Assembly: GCF_036174265.1 (NCBI RefSeq)
Contig: NZ_CP108055.1
Coordinates: 2,046,001-2,110,000, forward strand
From: Streptomyces sp. NBC_00285
Lineage (GTDB): Bacteria; Actinomycetota; Actinomycetes; Streptomycetales; Streptomycetaceae
Length of the DNA stretch: 64,000 nt
Direction: 5' to 3'
Made by a program: the position numbers and the translations under genes. The notes under the pieces are model-generated. The model ran no database searches, was not told where the DNA came from, and worked only from the letters and a program-made list of their open reading frames with translations. Position 1 is the stretch's first letter. Each line of letters opens with the position of its first letter. This document shows positions 54,757 to 63,971 of the stretch, in pieces.

Positions 54757-55662
54757 TTACCAGCCGCGGTTGGCGTAGCGCTCGGCCTCGGGGAGGGTGT
54801 CGCAGTTGATGCCGACCATGGCCTCACCGAGGTTGCGGGACGCGTCCGCGATGATCTTCGGGTCGTCGTAGAAGGTGGTCGCCTTCACGATGGCCGCGGC
54901 GCGCTTGGCGGGGTCGCCGGACTTGAAGATGCCGGAGCCGACGAAGACGCCCTCGGCGCCGAGCTGGCGCATGAGCGCGGCATCGGCGGGGGTGGCGACA
55001 CCACCCGCGGAGAACAGCACGACGGGGAGCTTGCCGAGCTCGGCGACCTCCTTGACCAGCTCGTACGGCGCGCGCAGATCCTTGGCCGCGGCGTACAGCT
55101 CGTTGTTGTCGTAGCCGCGCAGGCGGGCGATCTCGTTCTTGATCTGGCGCAGGTGGCGGACGGCCTCGACGACGTTGCCGGTGCCGGCCTCGCCCTTGGA
55201 GCGGATCATGGCCGCGCCCTCGGCGATGCGGCGCAGGGCCTCGCCCAGGTTGGTGGCACCACAGACGAAGGGGGTCGTGAACGCGAACTTGTCGCTGTGG
55301 TTGACCTCGTCGGCCGGGGTGAGGACCTCGGACTCGTCGATGTAGTCCACGCCGAGCGACTGCAGGACCTGGGCCTCGACGAAGTGACCGATGCGGGACT
55401 TGGCCATGACCGGGATGGAGACCGCCTCGATGATCTCCTCGATCATCGTCGGGTCGGACATCCGGGCCACGCCGCCGTCCTTGCGGATGTCGGCGGGGAC
55501 CCGCTCCAGGGCCATGACGGCCACAGCACCGGCGTCCTCGGCGATCTTCGCCTGCTCGGCGTTGACCACGTCCATGATCACACCGCCCTTGAGCTGCTCG
55601 GCCATGCCGCGCTTCACGCGCGCGGTGCCGGTCTCGGGAGTCTGGTTCTCGGTGCTGGACAC
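54757..55662 (-). CDS. pdxS: Pyridoxal 5'-phosphate synthase subunit PdxS
   Basis: PdxS builds PLP from ribose 5-phosphate, glyceraldehyde 3-phosphate and ammonia. The 301 residues form a TIM barrel with [20 protein letters not shown] near the start, [37 protein letters not shown] (active Lys region) and [19 protein letters not shown] (phosphate site). The GTG at 55662 has GAGGT upstream. The 500 bases upstream hold a broken small gene (see below). Confidence 0.97.
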   Translation of the reverse strand: MSSTENQTPETGTARVKRGMAEQLKGGVIMDVVNAEQAKIAEDAGAVAVMALERVPADIRKDGGVARMSDPTMIEEIIEAVSIPVMAKSRIGHFVEAQVLQSLGVDYIDESEVLTPADEVNHSDKFAFTTPFVCGATNLGEALRRIAEGAAMIRSKGEAGTGNVVEAVRHLRQIKNEIARLRGYDNNELYAAAKDLRAPYELVKEVAELGKLPVVLFSAGGVATPADAALMRQLGAEGVFVGSGIFKSGDPAKRAAAIVKATTFYDDPKIIADASRNLGEAMVGINCDTLPEAERYANRGW

Positions 55663-56164
55663 GGGTTGACCTCGCTGATGTGAAAGGGGGATTACTGCAG
55701 CACCGAGGAAACGTCACCGGACCAGGCCACTGCAAGGGCCAATGGGGAGTCGGTGGATCGTTTTGCTTCGCCGGGGACCATGTCAGTCGGAGTTCTCCCA
55801 GGTCAGCACGCCGGGGCCGTCGGGCGTGAGAACCGGCACCCACGCCTCGTCGGCCTCTGCCAGGCGGGACTCGTCAAGAAGCAGGGGCGCGGACCACAGG
55901 TCGTCACGGTTCGCGGAGCCGTGGACGTTGCCCGGCGTCCCGCCGGGTGGTGTAGCCGATCAAGTACACGGAATGCACAGGTCATCGCCCGCATCGACAC
56001 GGCTCGGGGCCGCCGAGGGCGCTGCCGGCAGATCAGCCGCGTGTGAGGTCGGCGCCGCTTCCCCGTAGTCGGCCGGCGCGCGGCTTACCGGAACGCGTCG
56101 AGCAAGGTCGCTCACACCACGAGGCGGTTCACGAGGCGGGACGCCGGGTGCGTCCGTCATCGTC
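55663..56164. other. Interval between pdxS and the LemA-like gene
   Basis: This 502-base stretch carries the pdxST promoter region near pdxS (55663-55782), the frameshifted remnant at 55783-55978, and a 66-codon frame at 55960-56160 immediately after the LemA-like stop. The last frame has poor third-position GC and I do not treat it as a gene. Confidence 0.5.
55783..55978 (-). pseudogene. Small gene broken by a one-base frame change
   Basis: The last 50 codons before the TGA at 55783 look fully coding: SANRDDLWSAPLLLDESRLA and WVPVLTPDGPGVLTWENSD, with nearly all third positions G or C. Upstream this frame meets a TGA at 55960 and has no start. In the adjacent frame a GTG at 55978 opens VHSVYLIGYTTRRDAG with equally good codon use. 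The switch falls near 55927-55935 (GGGCAACG on the minus strand). One base removed would give a 65-residue protein. The C-terminal end resembles that of DUF6210-type actinobacterial proteins as I remember them; unchecked. Real decay and a sequencing error are both possible. Confidence 0.55.
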
Positions 56165-56716
56165 CTACGCCGCCCGGTCCACCAGGGCCGCGGGCGGCTC
56201 GTCGTCCATCTCGAAGGCCATCGGGAAGGGAGCGTGCCCGGCCAGCCGGAACCAGCGGACCTTGCGGTGCTGGCGGAGGCGGCGGGCCGCGCCGACCGCG
56301 TCGTTGTGGAAGCGGCGGGCCATCGGGACCCGTCGTACGGCCTCCGTGAGTTCATGGGCCGCCGACTCTCCCCCGGGCACCTCACGGACCACCTCGACCT
56401 GGGCCGCCTCCGCGAAAACGGCCCGCAGCGCCTGGCTCAGCTCGCTCTCGGCGACCTCCCGCTGCTCCTCCTCGGCCTGCCGCGCGGCATGCGCGGCCTC
56501 GTACAGGACGATCGACGCGGCGGGGTCCAGGACGCCCGAGGTGGCCAGTTCCTGGGCCACGGAGGCCCGGCGCAGCAACTGCGCGTCCAGTCCCGCGCGC
56601 GTGGCGTCGATCCTGGCGTGCAGCCGGTCGAGACGGCCCGCGGTCCAGCTCAGGTAAAGGCCGATCGCGACGAGCGCGACAAGGGTCCAGATGAGGGTGG
56701 GAGTCACGAGCAGCAA
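56165..56716 (-). CDS. LemA-like single-span membrane protein
   Basis: A 183-residue protein with an N-terminal membrane helix ([20 protein letters not shown]) followed by a long helical domain beginning [20 protein letters not shown]. The final part, [20 protein letters not shown] and [19 protein letters not shown], matches the LemA pattern in which an ARRFYN-type segment precedes a proline-containing loop. It follows pimA by 77 bases. LemA proteins are implicated in envelope homeostasis but have no agreed activity. Confidence 0.8.
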   Translation of the reverse strand: MLLVTPTLIWTLVALVAIGLYLSWTAGRLDRLHARIDATRAGLDAQLLRRASVAQELATSGVLDPAASIVLYEAAHAARQAEEEQREVAESELSQALRAVFAEAAQVEVVREVPGGESAAHELTEAVRRVPMARRFHNDAVGAARRLRQHRKVRWFRLAGHAPFPMAFEMDDEPPAALVDRAA

Positions 56717-56793
56717 GGCTATCGGGGCGGGGTCGCGCGGGGCGGGTCAGGACGCCGGAGCGCCCCGCCGGTACCGTCCGGTCGTCGGGCCGG

Positions 56794-57963
56794 TCAGTCC
56801 CGGGCCAGCCCCAGCCGTGCCCGCAACCCCGTGCCCCGGTCGTCCTCCGCCGCTGCCACCGCCGTGGTACCGACCGTCACCGTCTCGTACACCGACAGGA
56901 TGTCCGCGCCGACCGTCGACCAGTCGAACCGGCGTACGTGCGCGCTTCCGCGGGCCCGCAGTTCGGCCAGTCGCGCCGGATCGCCCAGCAGTCGCACGGC
57001 GGCCTCGGCGAGCGCGTCCGCGTCCTCGTTGGCGAAGAGCTCGCCCGCGGCGCCCTGGTCCAGGACCTGGGCGAAGGCGTCGAGGTCGGAGGCGAGCACC
57101 GGGACCCCCGCCGACATGGCCTCGACGAGGATGATCCCGAAGCTCTCGCCGCCGGTGTTGGGGGCGACGTACAGGTCGACGCTGCGCAGGAAGCGGGCCT
57201 TGTCCTCGTCGCTGACCATGCCGAGGAACTCCACGCGTGCGCGCAGTTCCTCGGGGAGCGACTCCACGGCCTCCTCCTCGTCGCCGCGCCCTGCCACCAG
57301 CAGCCGGGTCTGCGGGCGTTCGGCGAGGATCCTGGGCAGGGCCCTCATCAGTACCGGCAGCCCCTTGCGGGGTTCGTCGATACGGCCCATGAAGCCGATC
57401 GTGTCGCCCTGCCACTCGGGATGGGGCTTGGCCCGGGCGAAGAAGTCGACGTCGACGCCGTTCGGGATCACCACCGCGTCGCCGCCGAGGTGCTCGACGA
57501 GCGTGCGTCGGGCGTACTCGCTGACGGCGATCCGGGCGCTGATCTTCTCCAGGGCGGCCTGGAGGATCGAGTACGCGGCGATCATCGCGCGCGAGCGGGG
57601 GTTGGAGGTGTGGAAGGTCGCGACGATCGGGCCCTGGGCGATCCAACAGGCCAGCAGGCCGAGGGACGGTGAGGACGGCTCGTGGATGTGCACGACGTCG
57701 AACTCCCCGTCGTGCAGCCAGCGGCGTACGCGCGCGGCGCTCAGGAAGCCGAAGTTGAGCCGGGCCACCGAGCCGTTGTACGGCACCGGGACGGCACGGC
57801 CGGCCGAGACGACGTACGGGGGCAGCGGGGTGTCGTCGTCGGCCGGGGCGAGGACGGACACCTCGTGGCCGAGGCGGATGAAGTACTCCGCGAGATCGCG
57901 GATGTGGAACTGGACGCCGCCCGGCACATCCCAGGAGTAGGGGCAGACGATGCCGATCCTCAC
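56794..57963 (-). CDS. pimA: Phosphatidylinositol alpha-mannosyltransferase (PimA-like)
   Basis: PimA transfers mannose from GDP-mannose to phosphatidylinositol on the inner membrane face, the first PIM step. The 389-residue GT4 enzyme starts RIGIVCPYSWDVPGGVQFHI and includes VVHIHEPSSPSLGLLACW, the donor-site segment GFMGRIDEPRKGLPVLMRAL and the E-x7-E motif in NTGGESFGIILVEAMSAGVP. It overlaps the acyltransferase gene by four bases and shares an operon with pgsA. Confidence 0.93.
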   Translation of the reverse strand: MRIGIVCPYSWDVPGGVQFHIRDLAEYFIRLGHEVSVLAPADDDTPLPPYVVSAGRAVPVPYNGSVARLNFGFLSAARVRRWLHDGEFDVVHIHEPSSPSLGLLACWIAQGPIVATFHTSNPRSRAMIAAYSILQAALEKISARIAVSEYARRTLVEHLGGDAVVIPNGVDVDFFARAKPHPEWQGDTIGFMGRIDEPRKGLPVLMRALPRILAERPQTRLLVAGRGDEEEAVESLPEELRARVEFLGMVSDEDKARFLRSVDLYVAPNTGGESFGIILVEAMSAGVPVLASDLDAFAQVLDQGAAGELFANEDADALAEAAVRLLGDPARLAELRARGSAHVRRFDWSTVGADILSVYETVTVGTTAVAAAEDDRGTGLRARLGLARD

Positions 57964-58868
57964 GAGGTTCCCTTCGTGGGATCAAGGTCCTTCAGCCACA
58001 GCCTCTGGAGCATGTGCCAGTCCTCCGGATGGTCGGCGATCCCGGTGGCGAAGGCATCGGCCAGCGCCTGTGCCATGACAGACGTCTTTTCGGCCCGCGT
58101 ACCTGTCTCGGGCACCTCGACCGGGGGGTGCACCCGGCCCCGCATGACGGGCGAGTCGTCGTACCAGAGTGTCACCGGCAGCAGCAGTGCGCCGGTCTGC
58201 TGGGCCAGCAGGGCCGGTCCGGCCGGGATGCGGGTGCTCTCGCCGAAGAACTCCACCTCGACGCCGGAGCTGGACAGGTCCCGCTCGGCGACCAGGCAGA
58301 CCAGGCCGCCGTCCCGCAGGCGCCGGGCCAGCGTGCCGAAGGCGGTGCCGCCGCTGTGCGGGAGGACCTCCATGCCGAGGCCCTCGCGGTAGGCGACGAA
58401 ACGGTCGTACAGCGTCTCCGGCTTGAGCCGTTCGGCGACCGTGCTGAACGGTGTCTCCAGCGTGGTGGTGACCCAGGCGCCGGCGAGGTCCCAGTTGGCC
58501 ATGTGCGGCAGTGCGAGGATGACGCCCTTGCCGGCGGCGAGGCCGTCGGTGAGGTGGTGCAGGTCCTTGGGCTCGAAGCCGCCCCTGATGCGTTCCCTGC
58601 TCCAGGCGGGCAGCCGGAAGGACTCCATCCAGTAGCGCAGGTAGGAGCGCATCCCCGCGCGCGAGAGCTCGGCGAGGCGCTCGGGGCCCGCGCCCGGCAC
58701 CACACGCGCGTAGTTGCTCTCCAGCCGGAGTACGCCCTTGCCGCGCCGTTTCCAGGCGAGGTCGGCGATGCTCCGGCCGAGGCGCACGGCGACCGGTTCG
58801 GGGAGCTTCTTGACCACGCCCCAGCCGAGGCCGTACAGCGTGTCCGTCAGCCGCTCCTGCGCGCTCAC
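57960..58868 (-). CDS. PIM acyltransferase (PatA-like, LpxL/HtrB fold)
   Basis: Acylates phosphatidylinositol mannoside in related actinobacteria. The 302 residues contain the HxxxxD motif variant in ILALPHMANWDLAGAWVTTT (His and Asp spaced by four) and LVAERDLSSSGVEVEFFGES, which has the conserved ERD and FFGE residues of the family. PAGPALLAQQTGALLLPVTL follows. The GTG at 58868 overlaps the pgsA stop (GTGA); the frame is open further upstream inside pgsA. It is coupled to pimA downstream. Confidence 0.9.
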   Translation of the reverse strand: MSAQERLTDTLYGLGWGVVKKLPEPVAVRLGRSIADLAWKRRGKGVLRLESNYARVVPGAGPERLAELSRAGMRSYLRYWMESFRLPAWSRERIRGGFEPKDLHHLTDGLAAGKGVILALPHMANWDLAGAWVTTTLETPFSTVAERLKPETLYDRFVAYREGLGMEVLPHSGGTAFGTLARRLRDGGLVCLVAERDLSSSGVEVEFFGESTRIPAGPALLAQQTGALLLPVTLWYDDSPVMRGRVHPPVEVPETGTRAEKTSVMAQALADAFATGIADHPEDWHMLQRLWLKDLDPTKGTS

Positions 58869-59644
58869 TTCGCGGCCTCGCTCCCCTGCTCCTGCTGCGT
58901 CTCCTCGGCGGCAGGCTCGACGGCGCCGGATTCCGCGGAACCGGACTCGGCGGCGGCCTCCTCGGCCTCCGCCGACTCCCGGCGGACCGTGACGACCCGC
59001 TGGATGAGCGTGACCAGGCTGCCGACGGCGACGATCCACAAGGCGACCGGCAGCAGGTACTGGATGCCGGGCACTCCGAACTTGTGCAGGCCCGCGAGGC
59101 CGGCCGCGACCAACGAGATCACGAGGCGCTCGGCGCGCTCGACGAGGCCGTTGACGGCGACGGGCAGCCCGATCGACTCGCCACGGGCCTTGGTGTACGA
59201 CACCACCTGGCCGCTGGCCAGGCAGAAGATGGAGACCGCGCACAGGGCGATGTCGTCGCCCCCGCCCGCGTACCAGAGGGCGAACCCGCCGAAGACCGCG
59301 CTGTCGGCCACCCGGTCCAGCGTGGAGTCCAGGAAGGCACCCCAGCGGCTGGAGCGGCCGAGCTGGCGGGCCATGTTGCCGTCGACGAGGTCGGAGAACA
59401 CGAACAGCGTGATCACGACCGTGCCCCAGAAGAGCTCGCCCATGGGGTAGAAGACCAGCGCGCCCGCGACCACTCCGGCGGTGCCGAGAAGCGTGACCGT
59501 GTCGGGGCTGACGCCCCTTCTGATCAGAAATGTGGCGAACGGCGTGAGAACACGCGTGAAGAAAGCACGCGCGTACTTGTTCAGCATGGCCTTCCCGAGG
59601 GTCGGTTTCGCCGCGCGGCCCCTGCTGGCCACCGGCTGGCCCAT
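58865..59644 (-). CDS. pgsA: Phosphatidylinositol phosphate synthase (CDP-alcohol phosphatidyltransferase)
   Basis: Transfers the phosphatidyl group of CDP-diacylglycerol to inositol phosphate, the actinobacterial route to phosphatidylinositol. The metal-binding signature D-x2-DG-x2-AR-x8-G-x3-D-x3-D is complete in DLVDGNMARQLGRSS followed by RWGAFLDSTLDRVAD. Six membrane helices are predicted by eye. I chose ATG 59644 (259 residues); an ATG at 59587 is also possible. The C-terminal 45 residues are Glu/Ala-rich. First gene of the PIM operon. Confidence 0.92.
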   Translation of the reverse strand: MGQPVASRGRAAKPTLGKAMLNKYARAFFTRVLTPFATFLIRRGVSPDTVTLLGTAGVVAGALVFYPMGELFWGTVVITLFVFSDLVDGNMARQLGRSSRWGAFLDSTLDRVADSAVFGGFALWYAGGGDDIALCAVSIFCLASGQVVSYTKARGESIGLPVAVNGLVERAERLVISLVAAGLAGLHKFGVPGIQYLLPVALWIVAVGSLVTLIQRVVTVRRESAEAEEAAAESGSAESGAVEPAAEETQQEQGSEAAK

Positions 59645-59713
59645 CGTAGCCACGCGCACGCGTGGGCGGCGGCGGGGCACCCGGAGCACGTGTCACGGGC
59701 CCGCGGCATACGG

Positions 59714-59754
59714 GTCACGGTGCGATCGCGTCCGTTGTATGGACGCACCGTGAC
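59714..59754. promoter_or_regulatory. Inverted repeat in the pgsA / EF-G-like divergent promoter
   Basis: GTCACGGTGCG (59714-59724) and CGCACCGTGAC (59744-59754) form a perfect 11-bp inverted repeat with a 19-base spacer. An alternative inner stem, GCGTCC (59728-59733) with GGACGC (59741-59746), is possible. It lies between the divergent pgsA and EF-G-like genes. Confidence 0.45.
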
Positions 59755-59802
59755 ACGAGTGGAAAGCTCGAAGGACCGCGGGCGTCACCGTTGCCGCCAT
59801 CG

Positions 59803-59836
59803 CTGGGGGCACCTCCCGGGCGAAGCCTGGGGGAGG
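59803..59836. repeat. REP-like palindromic intergenic element
   Basis: The sequence from CTGGGGGCACCTCCCGGGCG to AGCCTGGGGGAGG is an imperfect palindrome of a type I recognise from many Streptomyces intergenic regions, where CTGGGGGCACCTCCC and GGGGGAGG arms recur. It sits just upstream of the EF-G-like gene. Its copy number cannot be judged from one window. Confidence 0.4.
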
Positions 59837-59888
59837 ATTCCGCACGTCCGCGCCCACAGTGACCTCACCGTGCACGGGAGGCAAGGCC

Positions 59889-62087
59889 ATGGGCGACAAG
59901 GCGAACACACACCCCGGAGCCGCCGGCAGGGCAACGGCGGCCGACCACCCCGCGTCCATACGGAATGTGGTGCTGGTCGGCCACTCCGGTTCGGGCAAGA
60001 CGACATTGGTGGAAGCTCTCGCGCTGACGGCGGGGGCGGTGAACCGGGCGGGCCGTGTGGAGGACGGCGGCACCGTCTCCGACTACGACGAGATCGAGCA
60101 CCGCCAGCAACGCTCGGTACAGCTCTCCCTGGTGCCCGTCGAATGGGGCGGGTACAAGATCAATCTGCTGGACACCCCCGGATACGCCGACTTCGTCGGG
60201 GAACTCAGGGCCGGTCTGCGAGCGGCGGACGCGGCCCTTTTCGTCGTCTCGGCCGCGGACGGCGTGGACGGTTCCACGCGCATGGTGTGGGAGGAGTGCG
60301 CGGCCGTCGGGATGCCCCGGGCGATCGTCGTCACGCATCTGGAGGCCGCGCGGGCGGACTTCGAGGAGATGACGCGGACCTGCGCCGAGGCCTTCGGCGG
60401 CGACGACCCCGACGCCGTACTGCCGCTCTATCTGCCCCTGCACGGCCCGCAGGGCCCCGACGGGCACGCGCCCGTGACCGGGCTGACCGGGCTGCTGTCG
60501 CAGAAGCTGTTCGACTACTCGTCCGGGGAACGCAAGGAGGCCGAGCCGGGTGAGGATCTGCTGCCGGAGATCGAGGAGGCCCGCAACCGGCTGATCGAGG
60601 GGATCATCGCGGAGAGCGAGGACGAGACCCTCATGGACCGCTACCTCGGCGGCGAGGAGATCGACTTCAAAACACTCGTGGAGGACCTGGAGCGGGCCGT
60701 GGCGCGCGGGGCGTTCCATCCGGTCCTGGCCGCCGCCCCCGCGAGCGAAGGCGCCCGGCAGGGCATCGGCACGGTCGAGCTGCTGGAGCTGGTCACAGGG
60801 GGTTTCCCGACGCCGTTCGAGCACCCCACACCGGGCGTCACCACCATCGACGGCAAGCCGCGCGAGATCAAACCCTGCGACACCGAGGGACCGCTGGTCG
60901 CGGAGGTCGTGAAGACCGCATCCGACCCGTACGTCGGCCGGATCTCGCTGGTGCGGGTCTTCTCCGGGACCCTGCGCCCGGACGAGACGGTCCATGTCTC
61001 GGGGCACGGGCTCGCCGACCGCGGGCACGAGGACCATGACGTCGACGAGCGGGTCGGCGCGCTGTCCGCGCCCTTCGGCAAACAGCAGCGCTCGCTCACG
61101 CACTGCATCGCGGGAGACCTCGCGTGCGTGGCGAAGCTGAGCCGCGCGGAGACCGGGGACACGCTCTCGGCGAAGGACGACCCGCTGCTCATGGAGCCGT
61201 GGGAGATGCCCGACCCGCTGCTGCCGCTCGCCATCGAGGCGCACAGCAAGGCGGACGAGGACAAGCTCTCGCAGGGCCTCGCGAGGCTGGTCGCCGAGGA
61301 CCCGACCATGCGGCTCGAACAGAACCCGGACACCCACCAGGTGGTCCTGTGGTGCCTGGGCGAGGCGCACGCCGACGTGGCGCTGGAGCGGCTGCGCAGC
61401 CGTTACGGAGTGCAGGTGGACCTCGTACCGCACCGGGTGGCCCTGCGGGAGACGTTCGCCGACAAGTCGGCGGGGCGCGGGCGGCATGTGAAGCAGTCCG
61501 GCGGGCACGGGCAGTTCGCCATCTGCGAGATCGAGGTGGAGCCGCTGCCCGGCGGCTCGGGCATCGAGTTCGTGGACAAGGTCATCGGCGGTGCGGTGCC
61601 GCGTCAGTTCATCCCGTCCGTCGAGAAGGGCGTACGGGCGCAGGCGGCCAGGGGGGTCGCCACCGGCCATCAGCTCATCGACGTCCGGGTCACGCTGGTG
61701 GACGGAAAGGCGCACTCCGTCGACTCGTCCGACGCCGCGTTCCAGACGGCCGGGGCGCTGGCGCTGCGGGAGGCGGCGGCGGACGCGCGGATCCATCTGC
61801 TGGAGCCGGTGGCAGAGGTGTCCGTCCTGGTCGGCGACGACTACGTGGGCGCCGTGATGAGTGACCTGTCCGGGCGGCGCGGGCGGGTGCTCGGCACCGA
61901 GCAGACCAACGGCGGGCGCACGCTCGTCAGGGCCGAGGTGCCCGAGATCGAGATCGGCCGGTACGCGATCGACCTCAGGTCCCTGTCGCACGGCACCGCG
62001 CGTTTCGACCGCTCCTACGCACGGCACGAGCCCATGCCGCCGCAGATCTCCGAGAGGATCCGTGAAGGCGCGCGAGACGCCTCGTAG
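59889..62087 (+). CDS. Elongation factor G-like GTPase (EF-G2 type)
   Basis: A 732-residue EF-G paralogue. G1 is GHSGSGKT at residues 31-38 and G3 is DTPG at 95-98, but the G4 position reads THLE (149-152, in GMPRAIVVTHLEAARADF) instead of NKxD, so guanine recognition is probably altered. Domain II (DPYVGRISLVRVFSGTLRPD), III (NPDTHQVVLWCLGEAHADVA), IV (KQSGGHGQFAICEIEVEPLP) and V are present. In mycobacteria the related FusA2 does not support translation. ATG at 59889 with GGGAGG upstream. It is divergent from pgsA. Confidence 0.92.
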   Translation: MGDKANTHPGAAGRATAADHPASIRNVVLVGHSGSGKTTLVEALALTAGAVNRAGRVEDGGTVSDYDEIEHRQQRSVQLSLVPVEWGGYKINLLDTPGYADFVGELRAGLRAADAALFVVSAADGVDGSTRMVWEECAAVGMPRAIVVTHLEAARADFEEMTRTCAEAFGGDDPDAVLPLYLPLHGPQGPDGHAPVTGLTGLLSQKLFDYSSGERKEAEPGEDLLPEIEEARNRLIEGIIAESEDETLMDRYLGGEEIDFKTLVEDLERAVARGAFHPVLAAAPASEGARQGIGTVELLELVTGGFPTPFEHPTPGVTTIDGKPREIKPCDTEGPLVAEVVKTASDPYVGRISLVRVFSGTLRPDETVHVSGHGLADRGHEDHDVDERVGALSAPFGKQQRSLTHCIAGDLACVAKLSRAETGDTLSAKDDPLLMEPWEMPDPLLPLAIEAHSKADEDKLSQGLARLVAEDPTMRLEQNPDTHQVVLWCLGEAHADVALERLRSRYGVQVDLVPHRVALRETFADKSAGRGRHVKQSGGHGQFAICEIEVEPLPGGSGIEFVDKVIGGAVPRQFIPSVEKGVRAQAARGVATGHQLIDVRVTLVDGKAHSVDSSDAAFQTAGALALREAAADARIHLLEPVAEVSVLVGDDYVGAVMSDLSGRRGRVLGTEQTNGGRTLVRAEVPEIEIGRYAIDLRSLSHGTARFDRSYARHEPMPPQISERIREGARDAS

Positions 62088-62295
62088 TTGGGGCCGGGCG
62101 CCGCACAAGTGGCGCCCGGGGCCCGGCAGGTGACGTTTACGGAACCTTTCCCTCCGCCCAGGCGGGCGGCTTCGGCCGTCCGCCGACGAATGTCGGTACC
62201 TGCGGATACCCTGATGACCTGATCAACAGGTGTGCGGAGCACGGAAGTCGGGAAGGCCGCAGGAGCGGGAGCAACGCGGCGATCGGGGGGCGGGA

Positions 62296-63957
62296 ATGAC
62301 CGTTAACGGCGGTTACGCGGACTTCTTCGGTCCGCAGGTGCCGCGCACGGGTGACGAGGCACAGACGGCCACGTTCGCCCTGGCCTCGGCGGCCTATCGG
62401 GACAATCCGATGGAGGAGATCCTCAAGGCCAACAACGAATGGCACGAGTCGACCATCAAGGGCGGCCGCAGCTGGGCAAAGATCTTCCGCCCCAACCTCG
62501 GCGAGGCCTTCTCCACGGCCGTGGTCATCCGCATGCTCGGCAAGGGCCGCAAGCCGCTCATCCAGTCCTTCGGCGCCGAGCCGCAGGTCGTGGTCGAGCA
62601 CTGTCTCGCGGCGAACAACATCCGCCGGGACCGGGACAACTGGCTGAGCGCCGTGGTGGTGCTGTGCGGTGTGCTCTTCCTGCCCGGATTCCTGGTCTGG
62701 CTGATGGTCTTCACGCTGCGCACCAACGTCGCCAGGCGCGACGACAAGCAGGCGGGCGTGCTCGGCACAGCGCTGCTGGTCGCGATGGGGGCGCTCGCCG
62801 TGCTCTTCCTGATCAAGATGCCCTTCGGCGGCTTCTGGGCCCTGTACGCACGCGCGTGCGTGGTCCTCCCTGTGGTCGGCTGGTTCTGGGCCAAGCAGAT
62901 CTGCGAGCGCACGGCGACGGACCTGCGGAGCCGCTGGGACAATCTGCTGGCCGGCAGCAGCGTCGGCGCCAAGGTGCCCGAGGCGGTGCCGAGCAGCCCC
63001 GGTGAGACCGCGGCCGAACAACTCCGCCAGTCCCTCGCCACCCTCAGCGCCGAACAGCAGTCCAACTCCGTCTTCTACGCCGGCCCCAAGGGGATACTCG
63101 GCATGGGCACCCGCTGGGGCAGCTGGCAGCTGGCCGAGAACCTGGTGTCCGCCGACCCCACCCGGGAGATCCACCCCTTCCGCAGCTGGGACGTCATCCG
63201 CTCCATCCACGACCAGCTGCGCATGCTGGAACGCAACACCATCAACACCGGCGGCTTCCCGAAACCGTCCGTACGGCACTGGGTCGTCACCCCGATCGCG
63301 GAAGGCGCCAAGGCGGTGACCCGGCCCGGGGGCACGGACGTGGACGCGTACCAGGTCAAGTCCCACGCGATACAGGACATCTGCAACAAGCAGCAGTTCG
63401 GCGGCGGAGACCGGCACTACCTGGGCGTCCAGTGGACGCTGTGGGAGGGGCAGCTGGTCCTCACCATGATGATCACGGTGACCGTGCTGCACGAGACCCT
63501 GCGCATCGAGGTCACCGGGCACGCACTGGGGCCGGTGCACGGGCTGTTCACCTCGAAGCCGGAGGCCAAGGAGAAGGAGGTCGCCAAGTCGATCCGGTTC
63601 TGGGAGACCCGGAAGATCAAGCTCCCGCTGGTCGACGCCGACGAGGTGGTTCGTCTCGCCGCCCGGGCGCCCCTGACCCGGTATCCGCCGCTGCTCAACT
63701 GGCTCGGCGGCGCGCTCGTCCTGCCCGAGCCGTTCGGTGTGCGGCACGCCTGGGCGGACCGGCCGTGGCGGCACCGCTTCATGGCCGACGACGCGCTGCG
63801 TGCCGCGACACCGGTGCTGCGGGTCGTGCACGCCGCGGCGATCCGGGTCCTGGAGGACAACGGCGTGGACACGGAGAAGTTCGGCACGCGGGCGGGCTTC
63901 CTGAGCACGCAGGTCCAGGACGTGTCCCCGCGCAAGGCCGACCTGTACGACGCGTAG
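62296..63957 (+). CDS. Large uncharacterised membrane protein
   Basis: A 553-residue protein I cannot assign. The first 125 residues are soluble (NNEWHESTIKGGRSWAKIFR). Three membrane segments follow near residues 120-215: LSAVVVLCGVLFLPGFLVWL, LLVAMGALAVLFLIKMPFG and WALYARACVVLPVVGWFW. The large C-terminal part has LRMLERNTINTGGFPKPSVR, GVQWTLWEGQLVLTMMITVT and a polar tail that ends RKADLYDA. The start at 62296 is the ATG after a weak GGGGGGCGGGA; the frame is open to 62230. It stands alone on the plus strand after the EF-G-like gene. Confidence 0.78.
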   Translation: MTVNGGYADFFGPQVPRTGDEAQTATFALASAAYRDNPMEEILKANNEWHESTIKGGRSWAKIFRPNLGEAFSTAVVIRMLGKGRKPLIQSFGAEPQVVVEHCLAANNIRRDRDNWLSAVVVLCGVLFLPGFLVWLMVFTLRTNVARRDDKQAGVLGTALLVAMGALAVLFLIKMPFGGFWALYARACVVLPVVGWFWAKQICERTATDLRSRWDNLLAGSSVGAKVPEAVPSSPGETAAEQLRQSLATLSAEQQSNSVFYAGPKGILGMGTRWGSWQLAENLVSADPTREIHPFRSWDVIRSIHDQLRMLERNTINTGGFPKPSVRHWVVTPIAEGAKAVTRPGGTDVDAYQVKSHAIQDICNKQQFGGGDRHYLGVQWTLWEGQLVLTMMITVTVLHETLRIEVTGHALGPVHGLFTSKPEAKEKEVAKSIRFWETRKIKLPLVDADEVVRLAARAPLTRYPPLLNWLGGALVLPEPFGVRHAWADRPWRHRFMADDALRAATPVLRVVHAAAIRVLEDNGVDTEKFGTRAGFLSTQVQDVSPRKADLYDA

Positions 63958-63971
63958 GCATCCGGCGGTGC

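Noticed and set aside
55960..56160. A 66-codon frame starting four bases after the LemA-like gene
   Set aside because: Its third positions are not GC-biased and the protein is mostly Pro, Ala and Arg, so the coupled position alone is not enough. It overlaps the better-supported remnant.
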